DNA from: Mycolicibacterium porcinum
GTDB taxonomy: Bacteria; Actinomycetota; Actinomycetes; Mycobacteriales; Mycobacteriaceae
Length of the DNA stretch: 58,935 nucleotides
Direction of reading: 5' to 3'
Assembly: GCA_001942045.1 (NCBI GenBank)
Contig: MSTD01000034.1
Location: forward strand, 8,672 to 67,606
Shown here: positions 12,255-20,370 of the stretch, piece by piece
How the letters are laid out: the number at the start of each line of letters is the position of its first letter
Position numbering within the stretch: position 1 is the first letter of the stretch
Position numbers and translations under genes: made by a program
The notes under the pieces: generated by a model
What the model saw: the letters and a program-made list of their open reading frames with translations, nothing else
Told to the model about the DNA's origin: nothing
The model's database searches: none

Positions 12255-13172
12255 ATGCGTTCGCTCCTCATTTTCACGCTCGTCGGCGTCGGTGCCCAGC
12301 TCGTCGATGGCGCGCTCGGGATGGCCTTCGGTGTCACCGCCTCGACCCTGCTGGTGCTCAGCGGGGTCGCCTCAGCGCAAGCCAGCGCCGCGGTGCACCT
12401 GGCGGAGGTGGGCACGACACTGGCGTCGGCGGTGTCGCATTGGCGGTTCAAGAACATCGATTGGCCTCTGGTGGCCAAGCTCGGGTTGCCGGGCGCACTG
12501 GGTGCCTTCGCGGGCGCCACGGTGCTCTCGTCATTGTCGACGGAATCGGCCGCACCGCTGATGGCGGCCATCCTGCTCGGTATCGGGCTCTACGTTCTGC
12601 TGCGCTTCTCCCTCGGCACACCGCTGAATCTGGGGGAGCGCGGCACCAGTCACAGCGCGAAGTTCCTTGCCCCACTGGGCTTGTTCGGCGGCTTCATCGA
12701 CGCATCCGGTGGCGGTGGCTGGGGCCCGGTGACCACCAGCACGCTGCTGTCGCAGGGCAAGACGGCCCCGCGGACCGTGATCGGTTCGGTGAGTGCCTCC
12801 GAATTCCTGGTGTCGGTGTCGGCATCGGTCGGCTTCCTGATCGGCCTGCGCCAGCAGTTCCTGGAGAACTGGCCCGTGGTGCTCGGCCTGATGGTCGGCG
12901 GTGTGATCGCCGCGCCCGTCGCCGCCTGGCTGGTCAGCCGGGTGAACCCGGGCCTGCTCGGTACCGCCGTCGGCGGTGTCATCCTGCTGACCAACAGCCA
13001 GAAGCTGGTGCATTACTTCGGTATTCACTGGCCGTGGTCGACCGGGATCTACACGATCATCGTGGCGGGGTGGGCGACATTGGTGGTCCGCGCCTGGCAG
13101 ACCTCGCGGGCACCGCGCGACGTCGAGGATTCGGCCGTCACCGCGGTGGAGGAACCGGCCGCACGCGCCTAG
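12255..13172 (+). CDS. TSUP-family anion exporter, copy 2
   Basis: 305 aa, eight or so membrane spans. TSUP repeat motifs: GVGAQLVDGALGMAFGVTAST and the matching LFGGFIDASGGGGWGPVTTS in the second half. Distinct from copy 1 in sequence, so the pair is not a recent duplication. Family role is export of sulfite-like anions. Its TAG stop shares the palindrome CTAG with the convergent GntR gene. Confidence 0.87.
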   Translation: MRSLLIFTLVGVGAQLVDGALGMAFGVTASTLLVLSGVASAQASAAVHLAEVGTTLASAVSHWRFKNIDWPLVAKLGLPGALGAFAGATVLSSLSTESAAPLMAAILLGIGLYVLLRFSLGTPLNLGERGTSHSAKFLAPLGLFGGFIDASGGGGWGPVTTSTLLSQGKTAPRTVIGSVSASEFLVSVSASVGFLIGLRQQFLENWPVVLGLMVGGVIAAPVAAWLVSRVNPGLLGTAVGGVILLTNSQKLVHYFGIHWPWSTGIYTIIVAGWATLVVRAWQTSRAPRDVEDSAVTAVEEPAARA

Positions 13173-13930
13173 CTGGTCCCGGCGGCCGGCTGCGGCAAAC
13201 CGACGTACATGGTCTTGTGCAGAGACAGCACGTGCTGGCGGGCGACCTCCGACGCCGCCCGGCTGTCGCGCCGGCGCAGGGCCGCCACCAACTCGGCGTG
13301 CTCGCGGTTGGACTCGTGTAGATAGCTGATCGGGTACGGAATGAAGTAGCGGTACAGCCCGTGCAGCACCTCGCAGTACGTGTTCTTCGCCCAGTCGAGA
13401 CCGCTTGCCGCGGCTACTGATTCGTGGAAGCGCTGATCCACGCTGTGGAAGCCGGTCCAGTCGGTGGTCGAGGCGGCCTCCGCGACGAGCGCCTCGAGCG
13501 CATCGAGTTCCTCGTCGGAGGCGGCCTGTGCGGCGGCTGCGCTGAGCGCGTCCTCGGCCAGCGCGCGCAGGTCGATGAGGCGGTGCACCTCCGCGGCATC
13601 CGCGCGGAACGTGGCCGACGGGCGATCACGTCCGGGTGTGATCCGGGCACCGCCACGGGCGACGAATGTCCCGCCGGCCCGGCCGCGACGACGGACCACC
13701 AGTCCCTCGTCGGCCATGGACTGCAGGGCACGGCGGACGGTGGCGACGCTGACGTCGAGTGCTTCGGCGATATCGGACTCCGCGGGCAGCCGTTCTCCGC
13801 CCGCCATGAGCTCCAACTCCATCGCCAGTTCGAGCCGGGCACGCACCGTGTCGGCCGCGCTGAGGCGCGTGATGCCGGCGACCGCGGGTGCACTCAGCGC
13901 CGGGTGCGCGTCACTGACCTGCGACGTCAT
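13169..13930 (-). CDS. GntR-family regulator, FCD (FadR-like) subfamily
   Basis: 253 aa. Winged helix-turn-helix (RLPAESDIAEALDVSVATVRRALQSMADEG at about residues 45-75) followed by an all-helical FCD effector domain with the metal-ligand-like pattern D..FH...AAAS and later H..LVAALRRRDSRAA. Divergent from the nitrilase-permease pair with a 99-base shared control region that carries two TCAT-N-CTGA palindromes, so it is the likely regulator of those genes. Effector unknown. Confidence 0.88.
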   Translation of the reverse strand: MTSQVSDAHPALSAPAVAGITRLSAADTVRARLELAMELELMAGGERLPAESDIAEALDVSVATVRRALQSMADEGLVVRRRGRAGGTFVARGGARITPGRDRPSATFRADAAEVHRLIDLRALAEDALSAAAAQAASDEELDALEALVAEAASTTDWTGFHSVDQRFHESVAAASGLDWAKNTYCEVLHGLYRYFIPYPISYLHESNREHAELVAALRRRDSRAASEVARQHVLSLHKTMYVGLPQPAAGTS

Positions 13931-13962
13931 GGCACCAGGGTACGGCAGCTATTGCCCTATTT

Positions 13963-14006
13963 GTTCATGCTGAACTAATATCTCGCTAAATTCGCTCATT
14001 CTGAGT
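13963..14006. promoter_or_regulatory. Two matched palindromic operators, probably for the GntR regulator
   Basis: GTTCATGCTGAAC (13963-13975) and GCTCATTCTGAGT (13994-14006) share the core TCAT-N-CTGA and start 31 bp apart, i.e. about three helical turns, on the same face. They lie between the divergent gntR (start 13930) and nitrilase (GTG 14030, with CGGAGG 6 nt upstream). Assignment to the adjacent FCD-type GntR protein is inference. Confidence 0.5.
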
Positions 14007-14029
14007 GATTAATGCTGCGGAGGTAACCG

Positions 14030-14920
14030 GTGTCCGGATCGATCACGGTGGCCGCGGTCCAGGCGGCCCCCCTGGACGTGGCCGGCCTGCCGGTATTCGG
14101 CCGGGAAGACACCATCGCGCAGTTCGCGGATGACGTACATCGGGTGCGTTCGACGGTGACCGGCCCGGCGTTGATCGTGTACCCGGAGATCCACTTGTTC
14201 GGCACCGAGAATGCCGACACGCTGGCCGCCGCAGCCGAGCCGCTGGATGGCCCGCTCATGGCGGCCCTCGGGCAGGTGGCCCGGGAGGCCGATGCCTGGC
14301 TGATTCCCGGGTCGGTGTGCGAGCAGGGGAGCGACGGCGAATTCTTCAACACCGCACCGGTTCTGGCACCCGACGGACGACTTGTGGCGTCCTACCGCAA
14401 GATCTTCCCGTGGCGTCCGTTCGAAAAGTACACGCCGGGAAGCCGATTCGTCACCGCTGACATTCCCGATGTGGGCCGGCTCGGGCTGTCCATCTGCTAC
14501 GACGCCTGGTTTCCCGAGGTGAGCCGCCATTTGGCCTGGATGGGCGCGGACGTGATCGTGAACGTCGTCAAGACCACTTCCGAGGATCGCGGCCAGGAGT
14601 TGGTGCTCGCCCGCGCCAATTCGATTGTGAATCAGGTGTTCACGGTGAGCGTCAACTGCGCCGGCCCGGTGGGTAAAGGCCGCAGCATCATCGTCGACCC
14701 GGAAGGTGCTGTGCTGCAGGAGAGCTCGGACGAGACGTCGGGTGTGCTCTGTCAGCGCATCGACTTCGGTGCCGTCGCCGCCGTGCGCGAGCGGGGCACC
14801 GCGGGGACCAACCGGATGTGGGATCAGTTCGGGCCTTTGGACCGTCCGATCCCGTTGCCTCTGTACGAGGGCCGTATCGAGCCGCAGCGCTGGTCACCGT
14901 CGAACGACCACGCAGAATGA
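14030..14920 (+). CDS. Carbon-nitrogen hydrolase (nitrilase superfamily)
   Basis: 296 aa. The catalytic Glu-Lys-Cys triad is visible: E in IVYPEIHLFG, K in SYRKIFPW, C in LSICYDAWFPE. Hydrolyses a nitrile or amide C-N bond; the exact branch is unclear. GTG 14030 has CGGAGG at 14018-14023. An APC permease begins 11 nt downstream, so the module likely imports and hydrolyses an amino-acid-like amide under control of the divergent GntR protein. Confidence 0.88.
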   Translation: MSGSITVAAVQAAPLDVAGLPVFGREDTIAQFADDVHRVRSTVTGPALIVYPEIHLFGTENADTLAAAAEPLDGPLMAALGQVAREADAWLIPGSVCEQGSDGEFFNTAPVLAPDGRLVASYRKIFPWRPFEKYTPGSRFVTADIPDVGRLGLSICYDAWFPEVSRHLAWMGADVIVNVVKTTSEDRGQELVLARANSIVNQVFTVSVNCAGPVGKGRSIIVDPEGAVLQESSDETSGVLCQRIDFGAVAAVRERGTAGTNRMWDQFGPLDRPIPLPLYEGRIEPQRWSPSNDHAE

Positions 14921-14931
14921 AAGGCCATGCC

Positions 14932-16308
14932 ATGACACCACCCTCTGCAGGCCAGCCGACGTTGATACGCGCTCTCGGATTGCGCTCGCTGGTGCTTTTC
15001 GGCCTGGCGTACATGACGCCGCTGATCGTGCTCGGCATCTTCGGGGTGATCGCGTCCACGACGGCGGGGGCGTCGGCGTCGGCCTACCTGATCGCGTTGG
15101 CGGCCATGCTGTTCACCGCCTCCAGTTACGGCAGAATGGCGGCCGCTTATCCGGTCTCGGGATCGGCCTACACGTATGTGCGGCGCACCATCGATTCACG
15201 GGTCGGGTTCCTCACCGGCTGGGCGGTGCTGCTGGACTACCTCTTCCTGCCGATGGTCATCTGGCTGATCGGGGCGGCGTACCTGGAAGCTCAGTACCCG
15301 GCGGTGCCCGGTTGGCTGTGGGTGCTCGGGTTCATCCTGATCACCACCGTCCTCAACGTCATCGGCATCAAGGTCGCCGACAAGGCCAACTATTTGTTGA
15401 TGGCCTTCCAGTTGCTGGTCATCGTGTTGTTCGTGGCATTGTCGGTGGCCTCCGTCTTCCGTAGTGCGGGCGCGGGCGGGCTGGTCAGTGCCGGTCCGTT
15501 CACCGGCGCAGGTGCAGGCATCGGGGGAGTGACGGCCGGTGCGGCCATCGCCGCCTACTCATTTCTGGGATTCGATGCCGTCACCACGTTCACCGAGGAG
15601 GCCGTCGAACCACGCAAGAACATGCCACGCGCCATCATGCTCATCGCGTTGATCGGAGGTTTCATCTTCCTTGTCATCGCCTACACCACCCAATTGGTGC
15701 ACCCCGGTGGGGAATTCGCCGATTCGTCGTCCGCGGCGCTGGAGATCGCCAAGCAGATCGGCGGCAATCTGTTCGGGGCGGTGTTCCTGGCCGGCCTCAT
15801 CCTGGCCCAGTTCGCCTCGGGCATCGCCGCGCAGGCGTCGGCGTCGCGGCTGTTGTTCGCGATGGGACGCGACGGCACCCTGCCCCGGCGGGTGTTCGGC
15901 ACTCTCAGCGCGAAGTTCCGTACCCCGGCAGCCAACCTGGTGATGGTCGGCGCCGTGGGCCTGCTGGCGATGTTCCTCGATGTGGCGACCTCGACGTCGT
16001 TCATCAACTTCGGCGCGTTCGTGGCATTCACGCTCGTCAACATCTCGGTGATCGTCTATTACTTCCGGCGGCGCGCCGCCGGTGAGGCACACAACCCGTT
16101 GCTCTACCTGGCGGCGCCGGCGATCGGTGCGGTCATCACGTCGTATCTGCTGCTGCAGCTCGACACCCGCGCGATCATCCTCGGCCTGTGCTGGCTCGGT
16201 CTGGGGATCCTGGTGCTGGCCGTGACGAGCCGCGGTTTCAAGGTGCTGCCACCGGAGATCGCGGTAGACGAGGCCGAGGCGTCGACCGCCGAACCCGCGG
16301 CCCGATGA
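14932..16308 (+). CDS. APC-superfamily amino acid permease
   Basis: 458 aa with about 12 membrane segments. The first span (GLRSLVLFGLAYMTPLIVLG) is the conserved APC opening, and SFLGFDAVTTFTEEAVEPRKNMPRAI is the family loop between spans 6 and 8. ATG 14932 has AAAGG at 14920-14924. Transports an amino acid or derivative; with the nitrilase upstream the substrate may be the amide it hydrolyses. Confidence 0.88.
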   Translation: MTPPSAGQPTLIRALGLRSLVLFGLAYMTPLIVLGIFGVIASTTAGASASAYLIALAAMLFTASSYGRMAAAYPVSGSAYTYVRRTIDSRVGFLTGWAVLLDYLFLPMVIWLIGAAYLEAQYPAVPGWLWVLGFILITTVLNVIGIKVADKANYLLMAFQLLVIVLFVALSVASVFRSAGAGGLVSAGPFTGAGAGIGGVTAGAAIAAYSFLGFDAVTTFTEEAVEPRKNMPRAIMLIALIGGFIFLVIAYTTQLVHPGGEFADSSSAALEIAKQIGGNLFGAVFLAGLILAQFASGIAAQASASRLLFAMGRDGTLPRRVFGTLSAKFRTPAANLVMVGAVGLLAMFLDVATSTSFINFGAFVAFTLVNISVIVYYFRRRAAGEAHNPLLYLAAPAIGAVITSYLLLQLDTRAIILGLCWLGLGILVLAVTSRGFKVLPPEIAVDEAEASTAEPAAR

Positions 16309-16399
16309 GCGCCCATCTGTGACGGGTGGGGCGGATTAGAGGAAGGGCGGGCGGCTACGGTAAGCTTTCGACTCGCTGCCGGTGCAAGCCGGAAGCAAG

Positions 16400-16476
<77 letters not shown>

Positions 16477-16494
16477 AGATTTACGCAGGTGGAG

Positions 16495-16527
16495 AGCGGT
16501 TCCGGAGAAATCCGGGGCCGCTTTTTT
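16495..16527 (+). terminator. Rho-independent terminator after tRNA-Pro (element-borne)
   Basis: 12-bp stem 16495-16506 / 16511-16522 with two U-G pairs, GAAA tetraloop and a T-run to 16527. It lies inside the element, so it is the terminator that came with the attachment site. Confidence 0.85.
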
Positions 16528-16575
16528 CATACCCGCCGAGGGTATGTACAGCAACGAATACAGCAACGGCACGAT

Positions 16576-17772
16576 TCACAGCCCGAGCGCTCCCGACAGC
16601 GCCTCCACCGCAGCGCGCGCCGTGTCATCGCTCGTATGCCCATAGATGTCGCCAGTGATCGCGATCGAGGAATGCCCGAGCAGATCGGCCACTGCCTTGA
16701 TGTGCACGCCACCCTCTAACCACGCCACCGCCGCCGAGTGACGCAACGTGTGAACGCCGACGTCGGACATACCGGCCTTCCGGGCGGCGATCTGAATCGT
16801 CCGAAGAATGTTGCGCGGGTCGACCGGCGTGCCGAGTTCGAACGCGAACACCAGCCCGTTGTCCTGCCACTGGTCTCCGGCTGCCAGCCGTTCGCCGGCC
16901 TGGTCGGCACGGTGCGCCCGCAGCATCGTCACAAGCGGCGCCGCGATTGGCACCGCGCGGCGCGAGCGGTCCGTCTTGGGCTCGGTGATGACCAGCTGGC
17001 TACCGATGCGGCCAAGCGTGCCCCGGACCGCCAGCGAGCCGGCTTCAAGGTCAACGTCGGACCAATGCAGTGCCAGCGCTTCGCCTCGGCGTAGGCCGGT
17101 AGCAGCGATCAACACAAGCACGTTCCGATACCGGAGGCCATCGGCACACAGCAGCAGCTTGTTTACGTCGACAGCGCTCGCGTGCTTGGCCTCACGGCGC
17201 GCGACACCCGGCCGCTTTACGGCTGCTGCGGGATTGCGGGCCAGCAGCCCATCCCGGACCGCGCCGTCGAGCCCGGCCCGCAGCACCGTGTATGTCTGGC
17301 GGATCGTCGCGTCCGAGAGTGCGCGCACCGGAGCCGGATCGGGTACGGCCTCGGTCGGCTTGCCCGGTTTCGTCTTGGCCCGCAGCGCGAGCACCAATGC
17401 TTCGACGTCGCTCGGCTTCAGCTTGTCCAGTCTGGTTGACCCGAACGGTTCCGTCTCAAGGTGGCGCCTGCTCAGGTTCGCGTAGAGCTCTCGCGTGGAT
17501 TCCTTGCGGTCGGATGCGGCCAGCGTGGTTGCGCGCCAGTGCGCCAGCCAGTCGGCGACGGTGCGAGTCGAGTCTTTGACCGGGCCGCCGGACTCTAGCC
17601 GCTCGCGTGCCTGGTTCAGCTTGTCCCGCACATCGGCGCGCGTACGCCCGTACACCGTGTGCCGCTTGGTCTTGCCGTCGTCGCCGGTGTAGCTAATCGC
17701 GCCCTCGTACCGCACAAGCTTTCCGTCGCGCATCCGCTTGTAGATCGAACCCTCACCGTTCGCATTGGGCAT
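16576..17772 (-). CDS. int: Phage-type tyrosine integrase (attL side)
   Basis: 398 aa. Arm-binding N-terminal domain (GSIYKRMRDGKLVRYEGAIS, about residues 8-60), core-binding domain about 70-190, catalytic domain with R228 (ATGLRRGEAL), H341-x-x-R344 (HTLRHS), H367 (LLGHSS) and Tyr377 (DIYGH). All catalytic residues are intact. Its position directly inside attL, with the gene end facing the tRNA, is the standard arrangement for the enzyme that acts on this att site. ATG 17772; a small helix-turn-helix ORF ends 2 nt upstream. Confidence 0.95.
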   Translation of the reverse strand: MPNANGEGSIYKRMRDGKLVRYEGAISYTGDDGKTKRHTVYGRTRADVRDKLNQARERLESGGPVKDSTRTVADWLAHWRATTLAASDRKESTRELYANLSRRHLETEPFGSTRLDKLKPSDVEALVLALRAKTKPGKPTEAVPDPAPVRALSDATIRQTYTVLRAGLDGAVRDGLLARNPAAAVKRPGVARREAKHASAVDVNKLLLCADGLRYRNVLVLIAATGLRRGEALALHWSDVDLEAGSLAVRGTLGRIGSQLVITEPKTDRSRRAVPIAAPLVTMLRAHRADQAGERLAAGDQWQDNGLVFAFELGTPVDPRNILRTIQIAARKAGMSDVGVHTLRHSAAVAWLEGGVHIKAVADLLGHSSIAITGDIYGHTSDDTARAAVEALSGALGL

Positions 17773-17773
17773 G

Positions 17774-17956
17774 TCACGCCTTCTTTCTGCCGTCGCCGGG
17801 CTTCGAAACCAACAGCCCGTACTCCGGCCTGCGGCACAGTTGGACGTACCAGGCAGCGGTGCGCGGCTGGACGTCGAAACTGCGCGCGATGGCTACCGCC
17901 GACGCCCCTACGGCGAGACGCCGCAGACGGCCGCAGAATGGCCGCCGCAGCCGCAC
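17774..17956 (-). CDS. Small helix-turn-helix protein, possible excisionase; may be truncated
   Basis: 60 aa with a GTG start at 17956. The middle (VGASAVAIARSFDVQPRTAAWYV) reads as a helix-turn-helix; the tail is basic. It ends 2 nt before the integrase start, where recombination directionality factors often sit. The Arg-rich first 15 residues look out of place, and the phage-protease remnant on the other strand also starts abruptly here, so this may be the 3' part of a longer gene cut by a deletion. Function not proven. Confidence 0.45.
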   Translation of the reverse strand: MRLRRPFCGRLRRLAVGASAVAIARSFDVQPRTAAWYVQLCRRPEYGLLVSKPGDGRKKA

Positions 17957-18177
17957 AACAGCGCACCGAGGCCTCAGTCGATGACGCGATCCGCGCGGGC
18001 AAGATCACCCCCGCACGCCGGAAGCACTGGGTCGACTTGATCGGCGCGGATCCCGGCATGGCCGACGTCCTCGCCAGCGTGCCCAACGAGACGGCCGCAC
18101 CGATGAGCGAAGCAGGGCACTCGATGAACCCGGACCCCGCCGACAACCTCACTGAACCGGCCGGCTGGTTCTACTAA
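17941..18177 (+). pseudogene. Remnant of phage capsid protease/scaffold (Mu gpI-like C-terminus)
   Basis: ATG 17941 opens 78 codons: an Ala/Gln-rich helix, then ASVDDAIRAGKITPARRKHW and LIGADPGMADVLASVPNE, a pattern I recognise from the C-terminal end of Mu gpI-type prohead protease/scaffold proteins of actinophages. The protease domain is missing; an in-frame extension upstream to 17659 is only the antisense of the integrase region. It is the only trace of virion genes in the element and argues for prophage ancestry. Confidence 0.5.
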
Positions 18178-18222
18178 CACGAGCTCGCGGCGCCCCCGAC
18201 TGGTCCTGACGCCGCGCGGGCC

Positions 18223-18258
18223 GGTGCAGGCGACTTCCCTTGATCGGTCGCCTGCACC
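18223..18258. terminator. Perfect 12-bp inverted repeat without T-run
   Basis: GGTGCAGGCGAC (18223-18234) pairs exactly with 18247-18258 across a 12-base loop. It lies 46 nt after the protease remnant. Mycobacteria use many I-shaped terminators, so this may end rightward transcription; it could also be a protein site. Confidence 0.45.
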
Positions 18259-18314
18259 ACGCCCACGTTTCCGCAGGTCAGAGGCCCGGAAAATATCAGA
18301 CCCCTGGGGGTGCC

Positions 18315-18345
18315 CGACTCCAACCGGGTGAGTCGTTCTTTTTTT
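18315..18345 (+). terminator. Short hairpin followed by T-run
   Basis: CGACTC (18315-18320) pairs with GAGTCG (18330-18335), followed by TTCTTTTTTT. It separates the protease remnant from the CheR-like gene, so that gene probably has its own promoter in 18346-18400. The T-run then G-run is unusual for this GC-rich genome. Confidence 0.5.
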
Positions 18346-18408
18346 GGGGGCGCGATTTTTCACGCGGCGGGCGGTGCCAGATGACGACGTCGAAACTGAG
18401 GGTTTCAG

Positions 18409-19026
18409 GTGAAAAGTGTTGATACGCAGCCAGTCCCATGCCCGGTGACGGGATGGTTCCGTATGCGGCGTGTGTTCCCGTTGATCGCGGCGCACCTGCG
18501 CGACCTTGGCGGCGACCCGGTGGTGTGGTCGGCTGCGTGTGGGACGGGTGAGGAGCCGTATTCGCTAGCGATCATGCTTGAGCGTGAGGGCCTCGCCAGC
18601 CGTGTTCTGGCGTCCGATGTCGATCCAGACCTGGTGCGGTTCGCCCGGCGCGCCCGCTACAGCGATGAGAGCGTGGCCGATACCGAGGACGACGACTTGC
18701 CGCGGTGGTTGGTGCCATACGGTGACAGGTGGAGGCCGGGGCGGGCAGTCCGGGAGCGGGTGATGTTCACGGTCGCCGAGCTCGGTGTCGATGGACCGCC
18801 CGAAGGCTGTGCCGTGGTGTTTGCGCGCAACGTGTGGCGATATCTAACGGCGGCTGGACAGGACCGGGCTGCCGCTCAGATTGCGGACACGATTGGGCCG
18901 GCGGGAAGGCTCGTCCTTGGTGGTGCGGACATTTTCGACGCGCAGCTTCGCGACGCTGTGCCAGACGCGATCCGAACGCGATTCCGCCAGACGGCCGAGC
19001 ATTCCGCGATCTGGCAACCCGCGTAA
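18409..19026 (+). CDS. Free-standing CheR-like methyltransferase domain protein
   Basis: 205 aa, GTG start with GAGGG at 18398-18402. VTGWFRMRRVF, WSAACGTGEEPYSLAIMLE (residues 40-58) and FARNVWRYL (138-146) match the CheR SAM-dependent methyltransferase domain; the conserved lead-in 'T-x-F-F-R' segment is present as TGWFR. The N-terminal all-helical receptor-binding domain of chemotaxis CheR is missing. No receptors, CheA/B/W or flagellar genes are in the window, so methylation of chemoreceptors is unlikely. Convergent with the next gene (9 nt between stops). Confidence 0.8.
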   Translation: MKSVDTQPVPCPVTGWFRMRRVFPLIAAHLRDLGGDPVVWSAACGTGEEPYSLAIMLEREGLASRVLASDVDPDLVRFARRARYSDESVADTEDDDLPRWLVPYGDRWRPGRAVRERVMFTVAELGVDGPPEGCAVVFARNVWRYLTAAGQDRAAAQIADTIGPAGRLVLGGADIFDAQLRDAVPDAIRTRFRQTAEHSAIWQPA

Positions 19027-19035
19027 CCGCGACCG

Positions 19036-19680
19036 CTAGCGGAGAAGCCGCTGGATATCTCCCGGTTTGGTAATGCGCCGAAGCTCACCCTCGCTTGACC
19101 TTGCCCAGCGATTGCCGTCCACATCGGAGAAACCCAACCACGCGACGATGTCGAGCTCATCAAGGCTGGGCCACCGGTCCCGATTTCGATCAGGGGACGG
19201 TGCTACTGATTGAGGTAGGCGGCTGCCGTCCGGCGCGAAGAACTTCACCCCTTCGGTGCGGGATTCGTTACCCGGCATGACAATTGAGTACGGACCAGCG
19301 TCCTTGGGAAGCTCTGCGATGGCGTCGGGGTTGGACCGCATTTTGCAGGCGATGACCGCAACATTGAGCAGCGGCCTATCGCTGTTGTTCTTGAGCCACA
19401 TCGGGTAGGTCGGATGTGTGTCGTGGTCGGCTTGCGCGTTACCCCTTGCCGCTAGTCGTTCCAGAACGACGGCAGACGGAGGGTAATTCTGGGACATTCC
19501 GGCGAACACCAATTTTGCCTCTGCCTCGTCGGCGGTCAGCCGTTGGCGCTCTCTCTCCTTGCGGTCACGGGTCGCAATGTAGAGCGCTGAGCCGGCGGCG
19601 CCTATCGAGCCGACAGCCGCGAGCGCGTTTACGACAATGCCCCATTCCGCGATTCCCCACATGCTCAGCAGTTGTAGCAC
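19036..19680 (-). CDS. Membrane-anchored protein of unknown function
   Basis: 214 aa. One N-terminal membrane span (about residues 8-34, WGIVVNALAAVGSIGAAGSA) followed by a basic, charged helix (RDRKERERQRLTADEAEAK) and a soluble, probably beta-rich domain with WLKNNSDRPLLNVAV. No family recognised. The anchor-plus-charged-linker layout is common in accessory proteins of prophages and defence loci. Convergent with the CheR-like gene. Confidence 0.7.
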   Translation of the reverse strand: MLQLLSMWGIAEWGIVVNALAAVGSIGAAGSALYIATRDRKERERQRLTADEAEAKLVFAGMSQNYPPSAVVLERLAARGNAQADHDTHPTYPMWLKNNSDRPLLNVAVIACKMRSNPDAIAELPKDAGPYSIVMPGNESRTEGVKFFAPDGSRLPQSVAPSPDRNRDRWPSLDELDIVAWLGFSDVDGNRWARSSEGELRRITKPGDIQRLLR

Positions 19681-19777
19681 TAACAGCCGACAACAAACGT
19701 TTGCCGCCAGATCGTCAACGCCGACCGCGTCAGGAGCTACGCGCCAAAGGGAACGGGGTAGACCAGAGGACCGCGAA

Positions 19778-19805
19778 CGCGGGGCTCGTGTTGGCGAGCC
19801 CCGCG
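19778..19805 (-). terminator. 11-bp perfect hairpin after Cas2-like gene
   Basis: CGCGGGGCTCG (19778-19788) pairs exactly with 19795-19805 around a 6-base loop, 10 nt downstream of the stop of the leftward Cas2-like gene. No T-run, so an I-shaped terminator. Confidence 0.6.
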
Positions 19806-19815
19806 CCGCAGACTG

Positions 19816-20094
19816 CTATGCAGCCTCGTCGTGCTGGTACAACCAATCCGTTGCGGACTTGGGCACGTTGGACGTGGCCCAGTTGGCAGTCGACGCCTTG
19901 ATGATGAAGATCTTGTCGTTGCTGTCGACATACATCTTCATCTCGTCGCGCAAAGCCGCTGCCGACTTCGAGGTTTCGATCACCCACACGCTCTCAACAG
20001 GCTTCGCATGGGAGAACCGCTTCAGATAGGTGAACAACCGGTTGTAATCCCGTCCAGGGGTGGACAGGTCGTAGGTGACGACAAAATGCGCCAT
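19816..20094 (-). CDS. SinR-type Cas2-like small protein
   Basis: 92 aa. FVVTYDLSTPGRDYNRLFTYL at the start, ESVWVIETS in the middle and VDSNDKIFIIKA near the end give the ferredoxin-like beta-alpha-beta pattern of the Cas2/SinR/VapD superfamily, with the conserved 'Y-D-L' strand. GGAGGA precedes ATG 20094 and fixes the start; the longer in-frame ORF to 20268 is not needed. No CRISPR array, Cas1 or other cas gene lies nearby, so it is not a CRISPR adaptation gene. VapD relatives are RNases; activity here is unknown. Confidence 0.78.
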   Translation of the reverse strand: MAHFVVTYDLSTPGRDYNRLFTYLKRFSHAKPVESVWVIETSKSAAALRDEMKMYVDSNDKIFIIKASTANWATSNVPKSATDWLYQHDEAA

Positions 20095-20148
20095 CTTTCT
20101 GATTCCTCCACGGTCACAGATCGATGCCGTACTAGCCACTAACCGTGG

Positions 20149-20253
20149 CGGTTCATCTGGAACGCCAAGGTCGCTGTGGTACCGTCGCGACGCATCGCCA
20201 AATGCAGTGACGGAACCCCATCCGGGTTGGTACGACCCCCGGGATGGGGTTTT
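20149..20253 (+). ncRNA. Candidate structured RNA ending in a terminator
   Basis: TGGCG-G-TTC pairs with GAA-CGCCA (about 20149-20170). Further on, AACCCCATCC (20214-20223) pairs exactly with GGATGGGGTT (20242-20251), extended by CGGG/CCCG, and is followed by TTTT. No + strand gene upstream needs this terminator, since the neighbours run leftward, so a short divergent RNA is one explanation. A promoter was not clearly found. Confidence 0.3.
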
Positions 20254-20370
20254 CGTCGTTAACCGCACCGCAGACGCTACACGGAGATCCGGATATCAGC
20301 GGGTATGCAACGCCGACTTTTTCGGCGTGTCATGCGGGCGCCTCCGACATTCGCGACTAACGTTCGTGGG

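Noticed and set aside
17659..17940. Upstream part of the 172-aa rightward ORF as protein
   Set aside because: Antisense to the integrase and HTH genes; only the part from 17941 has phage-like features.
18409..19026. Chemotaxis gene cluster
   Set aside because: Only a CheR methyltransferase domain; no other che, receptor or flagellar genes and missing docking domain.
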